Origin: Paracentrotus lividus
Taxonomy: Eukaryota > Echinodermata > Echinoidea > Camarodonta > Echinidae
NCBI GenBank assembly: GCA_940671915.1
Contig: CALNVZ010000174.1
Span: forward strand, 23,756,622-23,820,621
Reading direction: 5' to 3'
DNA length: 64,000 nucleotides
The notes below the pieces were generated by a model. It was not told the origin of the DNA, made no database searches, and saw only the letters and a list, made by a program, of their open reading frames with translations. The translations under genes and the position numbers were made by a program. Shown one piece after another: positions 24,419 through 36,424 of the stretch (positions are counted from its first letter, which is position 1; every line of letters starts with the position of its first letter).

Positions 24419-24683
24419 AGGTTCTCAATAAAGCAGTTTCACCCAGTATCCTAAGGTATGAGCATTCAACCTCAAGGATATTATATAACCAAGGCGTTGT
24501 TATGATTTCGACTAAATTAGCATAATTCATATGCGCCTGTAAAATGGTTTCCTGATAGAAATGATCCCTTTAGCAGTTGAGAGTGTGCGCCTCAAGTGCA
24601 GAATCGTAAACAAAACTCAAAAGACCAATAAAACTTTAGCTTTGCTCAATCTAATTGGCGCTATATTCAAACACATTAATGTA

Positions 24684-25297
24684 TGAAGAGCTCATTTTCA
24701 AAATGTAGTACATCCATTTTCCATCGATTTTTTTTAATTTTTTAAAACATTAATCTACTCATTTTTGGCACCTCTACACGCTTTTACAAACAGAAAGCTG
24801 AATTTTCAATAAGAAGGGTGAAAAAATTACTTTCAAAAATCATTTCCTTTCCAAATGGTACTGCATCCATTTCAGTTCATTTCCAAAAGGTACTACAGCC
24901 ACTTTTTATGTAGTCCCATGTATTTGTTTTTATTGCATGTAAATAATGCGTAGTTGTTTGGGTTTGCCAGAGCATCAGTGAAAATGTACAACTCAATGCA
25001 AAGTTTGATTTGTTTTAAAAATGGCATCTATTAATTTACAAACTCTGAGACATATAATTTCCAAAAGGTACTACATCCATCAGAACAAAAAATTAAACAT
25101 TTATTTACAGAAAAACTTGCAGACCTAGATTATTGTTAGATTGGTTTCCCTTCAGTATCATTGAATAGAACAATCTTTAAAAGTTTAATTCCAAACAGAC
25201 ACTCCTATCAATGAAAAATATAAAAATAGTGTTGTTTTTTTCTCTGAACCAACAAATATGGATGTACATGTAGTACCTTTTGGAAATGACCTCTTCA
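24684..25297. mobile_element. TA-target MITE with iterated GGTACTACATCC motif
   Basis: TA flanks the element at 24682-24683 and 25298-25299. The ends are TGAAGAGCTCATTT and AAATGACCTCTTCA, an inverted repeat of about 35 bp. The motif TTTCCAAAAGGTACTACATC recurs inside: degenerate at about 24700, then at 24848, 24880 and 25058, and inverted at the right end. That gives five copies, two forming the termini. There is no coding frame of its own; the minus frame at 25415-25185 crosses the edge. Iterated subterminal motifs are often transposase-binding sites, which is inference here. Confidence 0.8.
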
Positions 25298-25299
25298 TA

Positions 25300-27351
25300 T
25301 ACGTGAGACAAAAATAATTATAATATCGATATGGAGCATAAGCATCAATAACAATAATCGTTTTCCAATCCGGTTTTAAATGCCATCTTATAACTTCCCG
25401 GGAAGAAAATATCAATCAAACCACTTTCTAGGGCACTTATGAGCAAACTATCTCCTTTTGTGGAACGGATTCAAAGAATTTACCGACAAGAGTTGAGAGG
25501 TTTGCTGGGAGTATGTAATGTAAAACTCACAATGGGAATATATTGTTGACGAGTGCATGGCAGCCCCTGGTGCATCGCCCTTGGTACGTTTTGTATGGGT
25601 TAAGTAATTCTACCTAAAAACATCACCTCGTTGTGTAATTATTGTAATATCTTGTCTACTCCATTTCGTTTATATTTTATCTGCGTCTCTTTCTTAATTT
25701 CCATAAACTTTTTAATTGGGTTTAGGCAGTCTAGGTATTACAAATTTGAAATGAAGGACTATGTCATTTCAAGTGCTCACTTTAATTTTTGAATATTGTT
25801 TCGTTTGTGGTAGTTCGGTAACTCTGTGTTCACTACTACAGGATATTGTTTTAAGTATAAAAAAAGACACACTAGATTGTAAAATGTTTAAACATTTTTT
25901 GGTTAAAAGATGTAATAATAATCGAAATATTAATCTGTCTGTATAAATTTGTCAGAATGTTTGGACATTTAACACGAATTCTGCACGGTTGAAAAAATGA
26001 ACAACACTCTCATTCTATAGTTTTTTCATGATTTTTCATCTTTCCATTCATTTTTTTGTTAAGAAAAACGATGCTGACATTTAGAATTAACACAACTCCA
26101 CAGATTATATCGCCTAATAATTTTAATGCAGCAACAAAAAGATAAATATATAAATAGAAAATGAATAAATAAAATAAAAATAGAAACAATAGTAGTAACA
26201 ATCCTTAACATACGTAGAGCCCACACCTAAAGATGAACGGGAAACAGTGCTGCTAGGTTAAACGGCAGTATAATGCAAAAATAAATAGCTTTCTACAACC
26301 ATAAAACATAAAATCAAAAAGGTATATATTTCAATTACGTCTAATCCCTCATATGACCTGGATAACTATATCGCTAATATTCCTCCATATACTTTACAGG
26401 TCTTTAAGCGGAAAGACCATCATGTTTATCTTCCAACTTACACGTTGTTCCTCCTTCACCACAAGAGAGATCAGATGTGTTGCAAACTGCTTAGAGATTA
26501 GCACCGAATTATCACTGTGCTTCAATTACAACTTGAGGTAATCAACCCGTCTACCTAATGGGAGGGGCCATCTTGGGAATATTAGGATAATCCCAAGAAG
26601 TTATGTATCCAGTTGTATTATTACTCGGTGATAATTTTTCGTAAGACGATATTGTTGGAAATTTTGATGTACAGTCTTGTTGGCGATTATAATTGGCCAA
26701 GAGGCGCCGATAATGCTGTCATTAGGTTTGGTTGCTGAAAGATAGACCGCGAGGACTTTTTTTTTAAATATTAAAGTCATAAAAGAAATTCTCTAATTTT
26801 GTGGAGGCATGATTTGATAAATTATTGATTTGTCATGGTAGCTGTTGCATGTTAATAGACGAATAAACAGCCAAAATACAAAGGTTTTACAAGGTGTGAT
26901 TATCTAATTATATATCTAATTACTGAATATATCACTATTTGCAAAACTGTACCTGGTACAACTTGGTAACATTGCAGTCAATGTACGGGAATATAGCGTG
27001 GTATTTCCGATCACATTAAAATTTTCACTTATAATGAAGCATGTAATGATGCCTAGGAAATTAATTTGTCAGCTCTTCAACTTTAAAAAATATACATGCC
27101 ATGAAGAACAAAATTGTGACGATGTTACAATGACAGATTTACTAAAAATATAGTAAACCCGTCAGGCTAAATTTTTAACACCTGAAGGACTGTAAACAGA
27201 TATCATATTTTCATTTTCTGTTTTTAATGACATACCCTGTATCAACGACACGAGGGGAAGTCTTTCTGCAATATTTTTATATATGATCCTCATTTATTTG
27301 GTGCTTCGTGTTAAGAAATTGCAGCTTTATTCCATAAGTTGATTTTACGTA
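25300..27351. other. Non-coding spacer
   Basis: AT-rich, without recognisable repeats apart from short A/T runs. It contains the candidate exon at 26401-26539. The stretch 26340-26760 is more complex than its surroundings. Confidence 0.45.
26401..26539 (+). CDS. Candidate internal exon, unknown product
   Basis: A segment of about 139 bp is bordered by ATACTTTACAG upstream and CTTGAG/GTAATC downstream, both acceptable splice-site words. One frame is open throughout (starting SLSGKTIMFIFQL and ending LCFNYNL). The other two frames are closed or shorter. The pyrimidine tract before the acceptor is weak, and the peptide matches no family I know. A chance open stretch of 46 codons is not rare. 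Confidence 0.15.
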
Positions 27352-27510
27352 CAGTGGCGTATACAGGAGTTCAGGATAGGGGGCGCCAGGCCCGATAGGG
27401 GGGGGGGGCGCCGCCGATTTTTTTTTCGGATTATAACATGTACGGTCAATGATCGGTTTTCAAATTAGAGGGGGGCGCGTCCCCTGCGCCCCCGCCTGGA
27501 TCCGCCACTG
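27352..27510. mobile_element. Short hAT-like MITE (CAGTGGCG ends)
   Basis: The ends CAGTGGCGTATACAGG and CCTGGATCCGCCACTG are inverted repeats with few mismatches. CAGTGGCGGATCCAGG is a widespread hAT terminus in animal genomes. ACGTA/ACGTAC occurs on both flanks, consistent with a target duplication shortened or shifted from the usual 8 bp. Length is 159 bp. The interior has G11 and C-rich stretches, with GGGGGCGC and its complement forming a secondary snapback. Confidence 0.8.
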
Positions 27511-30099
27511 ACGTACGACTAGCTCCTGGTGATCATGGGTACACGCTTTGGGCGTATTACCACTAGCCAGACACAGACCATAACCAACGCACTGTCTTCA
27601 GATTTTGGTATTTGTTTTATCCTGTACAACTATCCCATACTTTTGTCGGTTCCTTGCCAAATACGGTAATAATCGTAATAAAAGGAAATTCATATTTAGT
27701 AACTGAGGAATATTAAGGAATGAGAAATTAAGAAAATTGGGGGGGGGATATGTATACTCTTCTCCATTATAAATGCTGACAAAATGAGGCAGAACAAATA
27801 ATTCAAGCCAAAATGTACATTTTGAATTGGAGGAGGATGCATATTACCTAAATACATTTTTGTCCCCTTTCTTTCAACCCCTAAAGCGTTTTATTTATTC
27901 CATAAAATCAAAACACATGTAATGATTCCATGCTGAACAGTCTGTAGACCTATAATAAGAAATTGTCTCGTCTACGCCGTGGCGTGTATACATGGAGACA
28001 CCTGGAAGACGATGAAAGCCTTTAAATGTCTAATCATACCCTCGCAATAAATGTTTATATTACACGATTGCGTTGGATTTGTTTTGGTGTGACAGATGAA
28101 TCGCACTTAATGCCGCTTTTATTTGTCTTCAACACGTGGCATGATAATGAATTCATGACTGATTAATTGTTCGTTTCCCGACCGAACGTCGTGAGTATTT
28201 ACATATCATGTCTGGCATGTTCGCAGCTTGTTGGTTTAGTGATTTGAGCTGTGAAATTATCCCTGTTCGTTTTATTTTTAAAAATATATAAATATAATAT
28301 TTCATATTTGATCTAATGCACCACATTAAAACATCTGAGAGAACAAGCTGTGCTATCGTTAAATTTTTTTGTCACATAGGTATTTTTCTCACAGTTAATC
28401 CAGTATTTTGAGGTTCAAATTTGTCTGGTTATTATGTATGATATTTCAATGTTAAAAACAATAAAACACTTTACAGGAAGAATTTAATTATACCTTCTAT
28501 GATAGTATAATTACACGCAGTGATCGATATCATGAAAGGTATAATTCTATGTTAATAATAAGAACTCCATTCTCTTCACTCAAATTATATATTTAGAATA
28601 TTTTTGTTTAAACATTAAACCTTGATAATTGATTGAAGGTGTACTGTTCTTTTTATTTGAATATGAGATTTCAGCCAAATTATTTGAAGACAGAAAACCG
28701 GTATTCGGTACAATTAGGTATGATTGTTAGTAAAATTATGCTATATTTTCGTTTTTAATTATCTTTTACTATTTTACCAGTAACACTATATTACTTGCGA
28801 CTATTGTTTAATCTTTTATCAACTGTTTAAACATCACCCAGAAGCAATTTACAGTAATCATCTCACCCTCTGTGTTATTGTTATTATCTTCATGAGATGA
28901 AGAAACATTGATATAAGTATTTTGTAACAAAATCTTCTTTCATTAACACTTTATACCGCACACAATTTACACCATGGTTTCTTGAAATGAAATCATCTTT
29001 ATTCTTAAATTACATATCGCCTTTTTTGTTTTTGTTTTGTTTTGTTTTGTTTGTTTTTTTATCATTATTTTTTACTTGAACATTTAATGACTGAAAGCAT
29101 TTAATCTAAGCATTTTCTATGAACATTATCCTTAGTATATGTTCGTGTCAGTCCATGACCAAAAAAAAAATCAAAAGAAAAAATCTTGATATATCGTCGT
29201 ATATTTTTATTATGAAAATAAACCCACCAAAAGAAGTACCCTAAAATGCTTAAATGAGTGAGCATGTGGTTCCATAATTGGTATTTTTTATGCGAGGACC
29301 GGTTATCCAGCAGTTGGCGAGCCCGATGTATGCAGTACGTGTTATGAGGCAGGACTGAGACTGGTCGAGGCCTACTCAATGCTCTAGACGGAGCAGAAGG
29401 CGAGGGAAACCTGCTGTGGACGGTCATAAATCTTTATGGCGGTTCCCGGCTGCGAGGGCGCGCTAATTAAAAAAAAAAGAAGAAAATTGAACTTCTGAAA
29501 AATATCGGAAACTGCAAATACATGAAATTTGTCCCCCTTCCTGATTTTTTGCTGTGTTCTTGGGGTTCTGGTGTCGTTCTTCAGATAATGTTAAAAACAA
29601 ACAAAACTAGAAGATACATGTAGGCCTATATGTATGTCGTCTAAAACTGCTGTCACCTGTTGAGGTGATTTTGTTTTCATACGGCTATAGCACAATGGAA
29701 AATATTTTGGTTCTATTGTAATACAAAGTTACATTACTCATAATATCAAAAGTTATAAACTAAAAATATTTTTACATTTTGATAATGGTAGAATATTAAG
29801 TTAAAACTGTTATTATGGAAAAAAAACTGTTATTAATTTGTCTTCATTCTTTATTTATTTATTTATTTTTATATTCATGTACACTCATTGACTAGTTACG
29901 AATGTTATAAAATTCTAATTTGTTATTGAATTATGTAGAAAAAAGATATTTATTAACTCTTGGTTACTAAATATGGCAGCATGGACATTAAGCAGTTAGT
30001 AAGTATTGTGCTTTTAATTAAAAAAAATATATATTTACAATTATTTTTATTTTATTTTGACATGGATGATGAACATAAAATTAATTAATTTGTTCTAAC

Positions 30100-30141
<42 letters not shown>

Positions 30142-31472
30142 TGTCATGTATAGAGCCCTGCTGAGTTTATGATAAACTTATAATACACCTAATATTATCA
30201 AAAATAAAATATTGTTAAACAAAGAACAAAATAAAAAAAACGAATAATGAAAATCTAGAATATATATTTTAAAAAAATAAAAAATAAAAAAGCATAAGAT
30301 AAGGTAAGATATGACATGTGAGTTATGATACAATATCAATTTAGATTTTTAAAAATATTATAGCTAAGAGTTTTTAAAAATGGATAAAAACAAAATAATG
30401 TTTCACGTATGTCAACACATAGGTCATTCATTAAAAAGCCTGTATCTAAATCATGCCATCAAACAGACAGCTATTTTAGAACAACTGCCTTTGTCTACAG
30501 GTGCGTTCTAACAATATATTATATACGCATATACAGAAAAGTAATTTCTAGTCTGACTTTCAAACATCATGTTAAATTGTAACGTGTCGGTGCGGCAGAC
30601 CATGTATTTATGTATGAATGTAATTTAGAGCTGTGAGCAATAAAGCTTTGCTCATGCTGTTTTTTATCTTCAATTATACATTACTGATACAGAAATATAA
30701 GTCACTAACTAGCAAGGTAGTTCCGAATGTGGAAACCTCCGAATTAAGAATTAATAAATAAATAACAAATAACAAAGACTCTTATAGGCTGTCACACAAC
30801 TACCACTTTTTTGTATTACGATAAGCCCATCTCAATTTGACCTCTGATCATCACATAAAAACAAGGGTTGTAATCAATACACCAAAACAGCAAACTAATT
30901 AATTAAACTCGAAATTTAGCCTTTGAATGAGACTAAGGGATCCCAGTCGTCTGCCTACCTTAACTGCCCCCATGGCAGCCCTTGGTCGCTAAACCAACGG
31001 GGAGGAGACGGACCCATGGATAACCCTGACCTTCGTGAACGGATTCCATAAATTAAAGAAAGTGCAACCCGATGCCAGACGATCTCAAGACGATGTTCAA
31101 GCCCAAAGGTTTGGTATGCTTTGATAGACTTGCTGCAAAACTGCACATATTAAATTATTTATGTTATATAATATAAAAAGGGCTCTATCTAATTAAGCTT
31201 CCCTTATGCTGCAGCCTTTAATACCGTATGAATTCTCTTTACGTTTTCATATTTTTTATGAGTGAATAATCATGTGAAATAATATAGGCCTATGTTATGT
31301 AGGCCTATATTGTTATATCTGTCGAGTGTCCCACGAAAATGATACATGCTTCAGAGGACCCCAATTAACTGTTTACCTCATAAAGCTTAAAATTAAAAAA
31401 AAAAAGGAAAAAAAGGCTCCAGTCCACTAAATTATTATCATTGAAAATGTAAACGGGGACGATTTTGCACAA

Positions 31473-31511
<39 letters not shown>

Positions 31512-32450
31512 TAATTAACAGTGACACCACTTTCATATAATGTATAATATTATAATTATAATATTGTTATAGAATCCTCCAAAAAAGGTAGATTAATATC
31601 GTTTGTTTCAGGTGAATAAACGAAAAATATTAAAATATCCTTTGCTTTATTCTTGTTATGTTAGAACTTTCCAAGGTCGTTGAGAACTTTGCAATGATAT
31701 TTTTTGTCATAATTTTTTTTTTCGCCTCGCTTTTTTGCTGTTTTGTTTTGTTTTGTTTTTGTTATACCAATTTATTGCAACCCCTCCTGGATTATAGCTA
31801 CCCGAAATTAACACAAGTTAACTTTGAAGAATAGAATTTGGCATTTCATTAAATGGTAGATTGTGTCACTTTTGTGTTTGCTTTGTGAATCTCATCTGTC
31901 AATTCTTATGACAGCCCACACCAAGAGACCAGACTACAATATGAATACACTGACTTTAATTGGCAGTGGTGCTATAATGTTTAATCCATGCAATATTGGG
32001 TAAACTTATGGATACCTGGGACGCCAAGTCTTGTATGACAACTAATGCAACATTTGAGGAAGAGTGGCTTGCGTGGGCCCTTCACAAATTCGAGCGTGAA
32101 ATATGTCCCGGATGGGCCATTAATAAAGATGATATATCCATTGCGTCTTGCTGAAGTTGATGGTAACGACCTACTTGAAAATTAGGATTGGAAATGGTTT
32201 GTAAACAGAACAGAGAAAAGTGGAATTATTAATGGTTGCTGTATTAGGTAAAGTTGCCTCGCAAGATTTAGGGCGTTAGTGAAAAGAAAGAAAGAAAAGA
32301 AGGAATTGCTATGTAGGCAACGCTTTTGTCTCGGTGGAGTAAGAAACGTTCATTCAGAAACTCGTAAATCTGAATGAAATACAACCGCTGAAAATACCTT
32401 TAACAGCCTGGAAGGTTGTTGTTTTCAATTTATACTCCGGTTTGGCTTAA
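27511..32450. other. Non-coding, poly-T runs and isolated GC-rich islands
   Basis: Long T runs occur at about 30102-30139 and 31481-31510, and TTTTG pentanucleotide repeats at 29026-29058 and 31740-31760. Two islands stand out from the AT-rich background: 29290-29470 (GC-rich, ending TGCGAGGGCGCGC) and 30930-31140. Both give minus-strand open frames without recognisable domains. A perfect hairpin lies at 31281-31311. Confidence 0.45.
31281..31311. repeat. Perfect 12-bp hairpin around TAGGCCTA
   Basis: AATATAGGCCTA (31281-31292) is followed by a 7-base spacer and then by its exact complement TAGGCCTATATT (31300-31311). The arms contain the self-complementary octamer TAGGCCTA. Confidence 0.9.
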
Positions 32451-32946
32451 AGGGGAAGTTCACCCTGGAATTTTGTTGGTTTTAAGAAATGCAGAAAAAT
32501 AAACGAAAAACATGAATGAAAGTTTGAAGAAAATCGACCAAAAGATAGCGAAGTTATGAATATTTAAAGTTTTGATTCTATGACGTCACGTGCGAGCAGC
32601 TCTCCCATGTGTTGTGTATGTAAATTCCATAAATTTGCCTTTTTTAATGGTTCTTGATAAAGGAATGGGTCAATTTGATAGAGGCATGTATATTAACATA
32701 TGTTTGATGATGTATCGACCGCACAGGTGATATAATTAATTTTCTTCAGAAAAAAATGACACTTTATTGAATTTACACTACATAACACATAGGAGAGCTG
32801 CTCGCATGTGACGTCACAAAATCAGAACTTTAAATATTCATAACTTTATTATTTTTTGGTCGATTTTCTCCGAATCTCACTCATATTTTTCTTTTATTTT
32901 TCTGCATTTTTTAAAAATCAATTTAAACCAAGGGTGAACTTCCCCT
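32451..32946. mobile_element. Palindromic TTAA-target MITE 1
   Basis: TTAA at 32447-32450 and 32947-32950 flanks ends AGGGGAAGTTCACCCT and AGGGTGAACTTCCCCT. The arms remain complementary for about 190 bp each, including CGAGCAGCTCTCC and TGACGTCA in both. An unpaired centre covers about 32630-32780. TTAA duplication is the hallmark of piggyBac-type transposases. It encodes nothing and is presumably mobilised in trans. The TGACGTCA words (32581-32588, 32809-32816) are full CREB/ATF consensus sites. Bases 32522-32566 contain the module shared with the two other TTAA elements. Confidence 0.9.
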
Positions 32947-32950
32947 TTAA

Positions 32951-35250
32951 TAATAAGATAGATAGCACCCCTTTCAAATCCATAAGTCATAACTTTCCCC
33001 CTTTTATCAACAAACTAGTTGTGATTTTTTTTTTTTACACTTAGTTATCCCGATGTACCCTCAGACCAAGCATCTATTGTGTCTGTATTTACAAGCATTT
33101 AAACATTAAAAAAAAAAAAAACGATTTGTCTCCAGAGAAGACTTTGAAGAATTTTTATTTCATTTTTATTTATTTATTTTTTATTTTTTTGTTGGGGAGA
33201 GGGGTATTTATTTATTAATTCATTTTTATTTTATTTTATTTATTTTTTTTTTAAAGCAAAGGTACAACAAATACAAAAATATCTTTGAAAACTCACAATT
33301 TTTTTTTAATGTTAACTGAATGAATTGATGGTGGTAGAGACCTACTACTGGCATTAGCAATTAAATGCTGAGCTGATCTGAAGTCGTGGATGACATCATC
33401 ATTAAGGCCTATGTCATGTATATCCATTTTTTCTCATTTACTGAATGAGTTTCGCCGAATATTAGCGATTCATTTATGAAAGGAAGTAGTCGTTCCATAC
33501 CGGAGATATAAGAAGAGATCATTTAAAAATAAGAAAGCTAATGAGTAAAACCATACTTCCTACAACAAATTTCCACAACCTACAGGAATCTCAAAAACCT
33601 TTCAGGGATTTTCTGCATCCCTTTGTTTCTGCTGCATCACTATATCAAAATCTTCCGGTAAATTTTGCAGCAATATATAATTTCCGTTAACGATTCGAAA
33701 GTATTTGAAATTTAAGACATCCTAATAGTACGTCTCCGTGATGTAATCCTATGGTATCTTTAAATCAAAAGAAACAAATCCGAAATTTTCCATAGAAGTA
33801 AGTTTTTGACTGTAATAAGTTGTTTAAAATTGTTTTAGACTGACAGATTTTCCATTCAATTCACACAACCCTCGGTGAGCAAGCATTTGGGAGGATTTAA
33901 AAGCCGGACCTTTTGGCGATAAGGCAATTTTCCGGTAGGCTTAGAAGCGGGAAAGCATTTGAGCAGAGAAAACTAAGGAAAGCGGTGACGAAGAGATGCC
34001 AAGAATGAAATGGTTGGAACGTCAGTCGACAGACCCTGTCAAATGACGCACTATACGTGGGAACACTACATGGATCACGAAATATACTCTCTCTTCTCTG
34101 TGATTTGATTTGTTTTTGACATTTCCTCAATTTGTTTTTAAGTAAGTCAACTTTCTTTCTCGATAGTTGAATTCTCAAATTCATTATACACCATCATTTA
34201 TTTAAATGACAAACTTTCTAAAATATATTGATAAATGTTTGCTATAATACCGGCATTTATTGAAATGTTTAGGAATCTGGGTATTTGAAGGGGAAATATA
34301 ATAAAAGAAAATACGAAAATATCAGGTGTTGAATCAAGTTTTTTAGGGTAATCTATTATTTGTTGTTGTTGTTTTCTTTCGTTTTCTTTATGGTTTTTTA
34401 AAAAATAAATCCTGGGATAGTGAAAGATCTCAGATGTATGCAAATCCAAAGTTATAAATCAGTAATGTCATTACAATAGCGGGTGGTATATTAATGTACG
34501 TTTGACCTGCAAAGCAAATTATTTTTAAAAATAAAAATAAAAATGAGATGATCGTCGATAAGTGAAATCTGACAAAGACGGGACCTAATAATGAGCAATG
34601 TGGGACTCCACAGGTGCTTGGCTCATGAGTCAGAATGAATTGTTCAATGCTGACGATAATAAAGTTTATATACAGGCCATTTCTGATTGATAGTACAGCC
34701 CTATTTTGATGTTATTGAATATCTACTTGGCTATTATTTTGCTTAAGTTAAGTAATAATATGTATAATATGTCGGAAAAAAAAAAGAAGAGAGATCGGAT
34801 ATCTGGAAGATTAAACATAGAGAAATTGGGGATGAGAGAGAGACGTACACACATACACACACACAAACACTCAAACTTTACAACCTCACACACACACACC
34901 CACATCAGTATCACATCATGATAATGCAAGAAAATGCAAGATATTGAGCAGATTGGGAAAAAAAATTGATGAACACTGAAAAGAAGAGAAAGAGAAGAAA
35001 GTTTTTATAACGCCAGCTATAACGTTGTAGTCAGTCCTCCCTTGCTGAAGACTGAAATGTTGAGTAGAACCGGCGCAGGATTTTTCCTCAATGGTTCCAT
35101 GCACGAATGATAAGTTTCCACCTTCAATCTCATTAATTAGTCAACACGCTGTTTAGGTTTTGTGTTTCCCACTAGGCTTAAGTCGGGTTGAGATAGACTG
35201 GTTGATGAGTTTCTGAAGGATGCAAAACGCAATTTTACGTGGAAAACCAT
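32951..35250. other. Non-coding spacer
   Basis: T/A runs at 33021-33038, 33107-33121 and 33160-33255. The stretch 33890-34090 is more complex and open on the minus strand for 95 codons, without a recognised domain. TGAGTCA at 34626 is an AP-1 word. A CA-rich microsatellite spans 34847-34912. Confidence 0.5.
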
Positions 35251-35251
35251 T

Positions 35252-35377
35252 CTAATAAATCTTGTTAAAAAGTTTAAACAATTCAGAACGCCCTCACTCG
35301 ACCTGAAACTGAAAACCTCTACTAAATCTTATTGAAAGCTTTAAACAATTCAAAACGCCCTCGACTTGAAACTAAAA
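35252..35377. repeat. Two-copy tandem repeat, about 65 bp
   Basis: CTAATAAATCTTGTTAAAAA (35252 on) and CTACTAAATCTTATTGAAAG (35318 on) begin two diverged copies. Both continue with TTTAAACAATTCA, then ACGCCCTC, then a GAAACT phrase. The second copy runs into A-rich sequence and a SINE. Confidence 0.85.
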
Positions 35378-35393
35378 AAAAAAATTAAAAAAA

Positions 35394-35518
35394 TGACATG
35401 GAGCAGACCGCAGGTTCGAACACGGTCACATCTCTCGGATAGTGGCGTTAAAGGTCGGTCCAGACGTAAATAATCATATCTGATTGATACAAGTCTGTCA
35501 AAAACCCAATACCCCCCC
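35394..35518 (+). mobile_element. tRNA-derived SINE, 5'-truncated copy
   Basis: It begins in the tRNA-related head just before the B-box-like CAGGTTCGAACACGG (35411-35425). The body is GGCGTTAAAGGTCGGTCC, then GACGTAAATAAT and GATTGATACA, as at 14709-14872. A-rich sequence abuts its 5' side and C8 follows its 3' side. 5' truncation is usual for LINE-mobilised copies. Confidence 0.7.
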
Positions 35519-35700
35519 CTTTGACCTTTTTTGTTGTAAAAGATCAAATACTGGATATCGGCTTATTATATTATGTACATCATTATCAAATTGCCCTTTC
35601 TCATCTCCTCATAATTGTTGTCAGTTTAATATCTAACAAATTCATATTGGCTACATCCATACCAACTACCAACATCCATACCAACATGTACGTCAAAAGT

Positions 35701-35733
<33 letters not shown>

Positions 35734-36424
35734 TTTTTTTTTTGTCTTCTTCTTCTTCTTCGTGTTTGAACGAGCCCGATGTTATTCCGATCCCTTCCTG
35801 ATACGACACCTGCGCAAATATGAAGATGATCGTCATCACATCGGATGTTTAACTCCGTATTATAGAATAATAGTTACATCCGTTCCGAAGCATGTTAAGT
35901 CCAATAATAACTCAATGTCATGAACCCAGGCACTGATTTGATTTATCCAAGCTATAACTGTTTTGAATTGATGGACATCTTTGGTGAAATAAGCAGAATA
36001 TCCCCCCCCCCATATTACAATATCATGCGATTATTCTAAACTAAATTATGTCGAGACATACTAAATTATTCCGATTAGTCTCACCTGGGCCGAAGTCAAT
36101 ATAAATATACTTGCATGAGTGCTATTTTGGAATAGTTTTAGATAGGACTTTATTCTTAGATACAGTAAATAGACCTCTAATGAATTTAAGTTTTCGCCCC
36201 ATCCCCTCCCCCCCCAAAAAAAAATGAATCTATTTAACTACTTTTGTTCATAATATTTTCTATATTTCTTAGATTAATTTTGAGGTTGTTGTTGAGAATT
36301 GAGATATTTTTTACATTAAAATTTAAATGTATATTTTTTTGTAAGGTAGATAAAGAATATTCAGAAAAATATGTAAGTTAAGGACATTACTTTATTCTCT
36401 AAAAGCTTGAATTCTCCAGTTATA
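35519..36424. other. Non-coding spacer
   Basis: GTTTT repeats and T runs at 35701-35745, C10 at 36001-36010. The frames here are driven by the T-rich tract. Nothing else is recognised. Confidence 0.5.
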
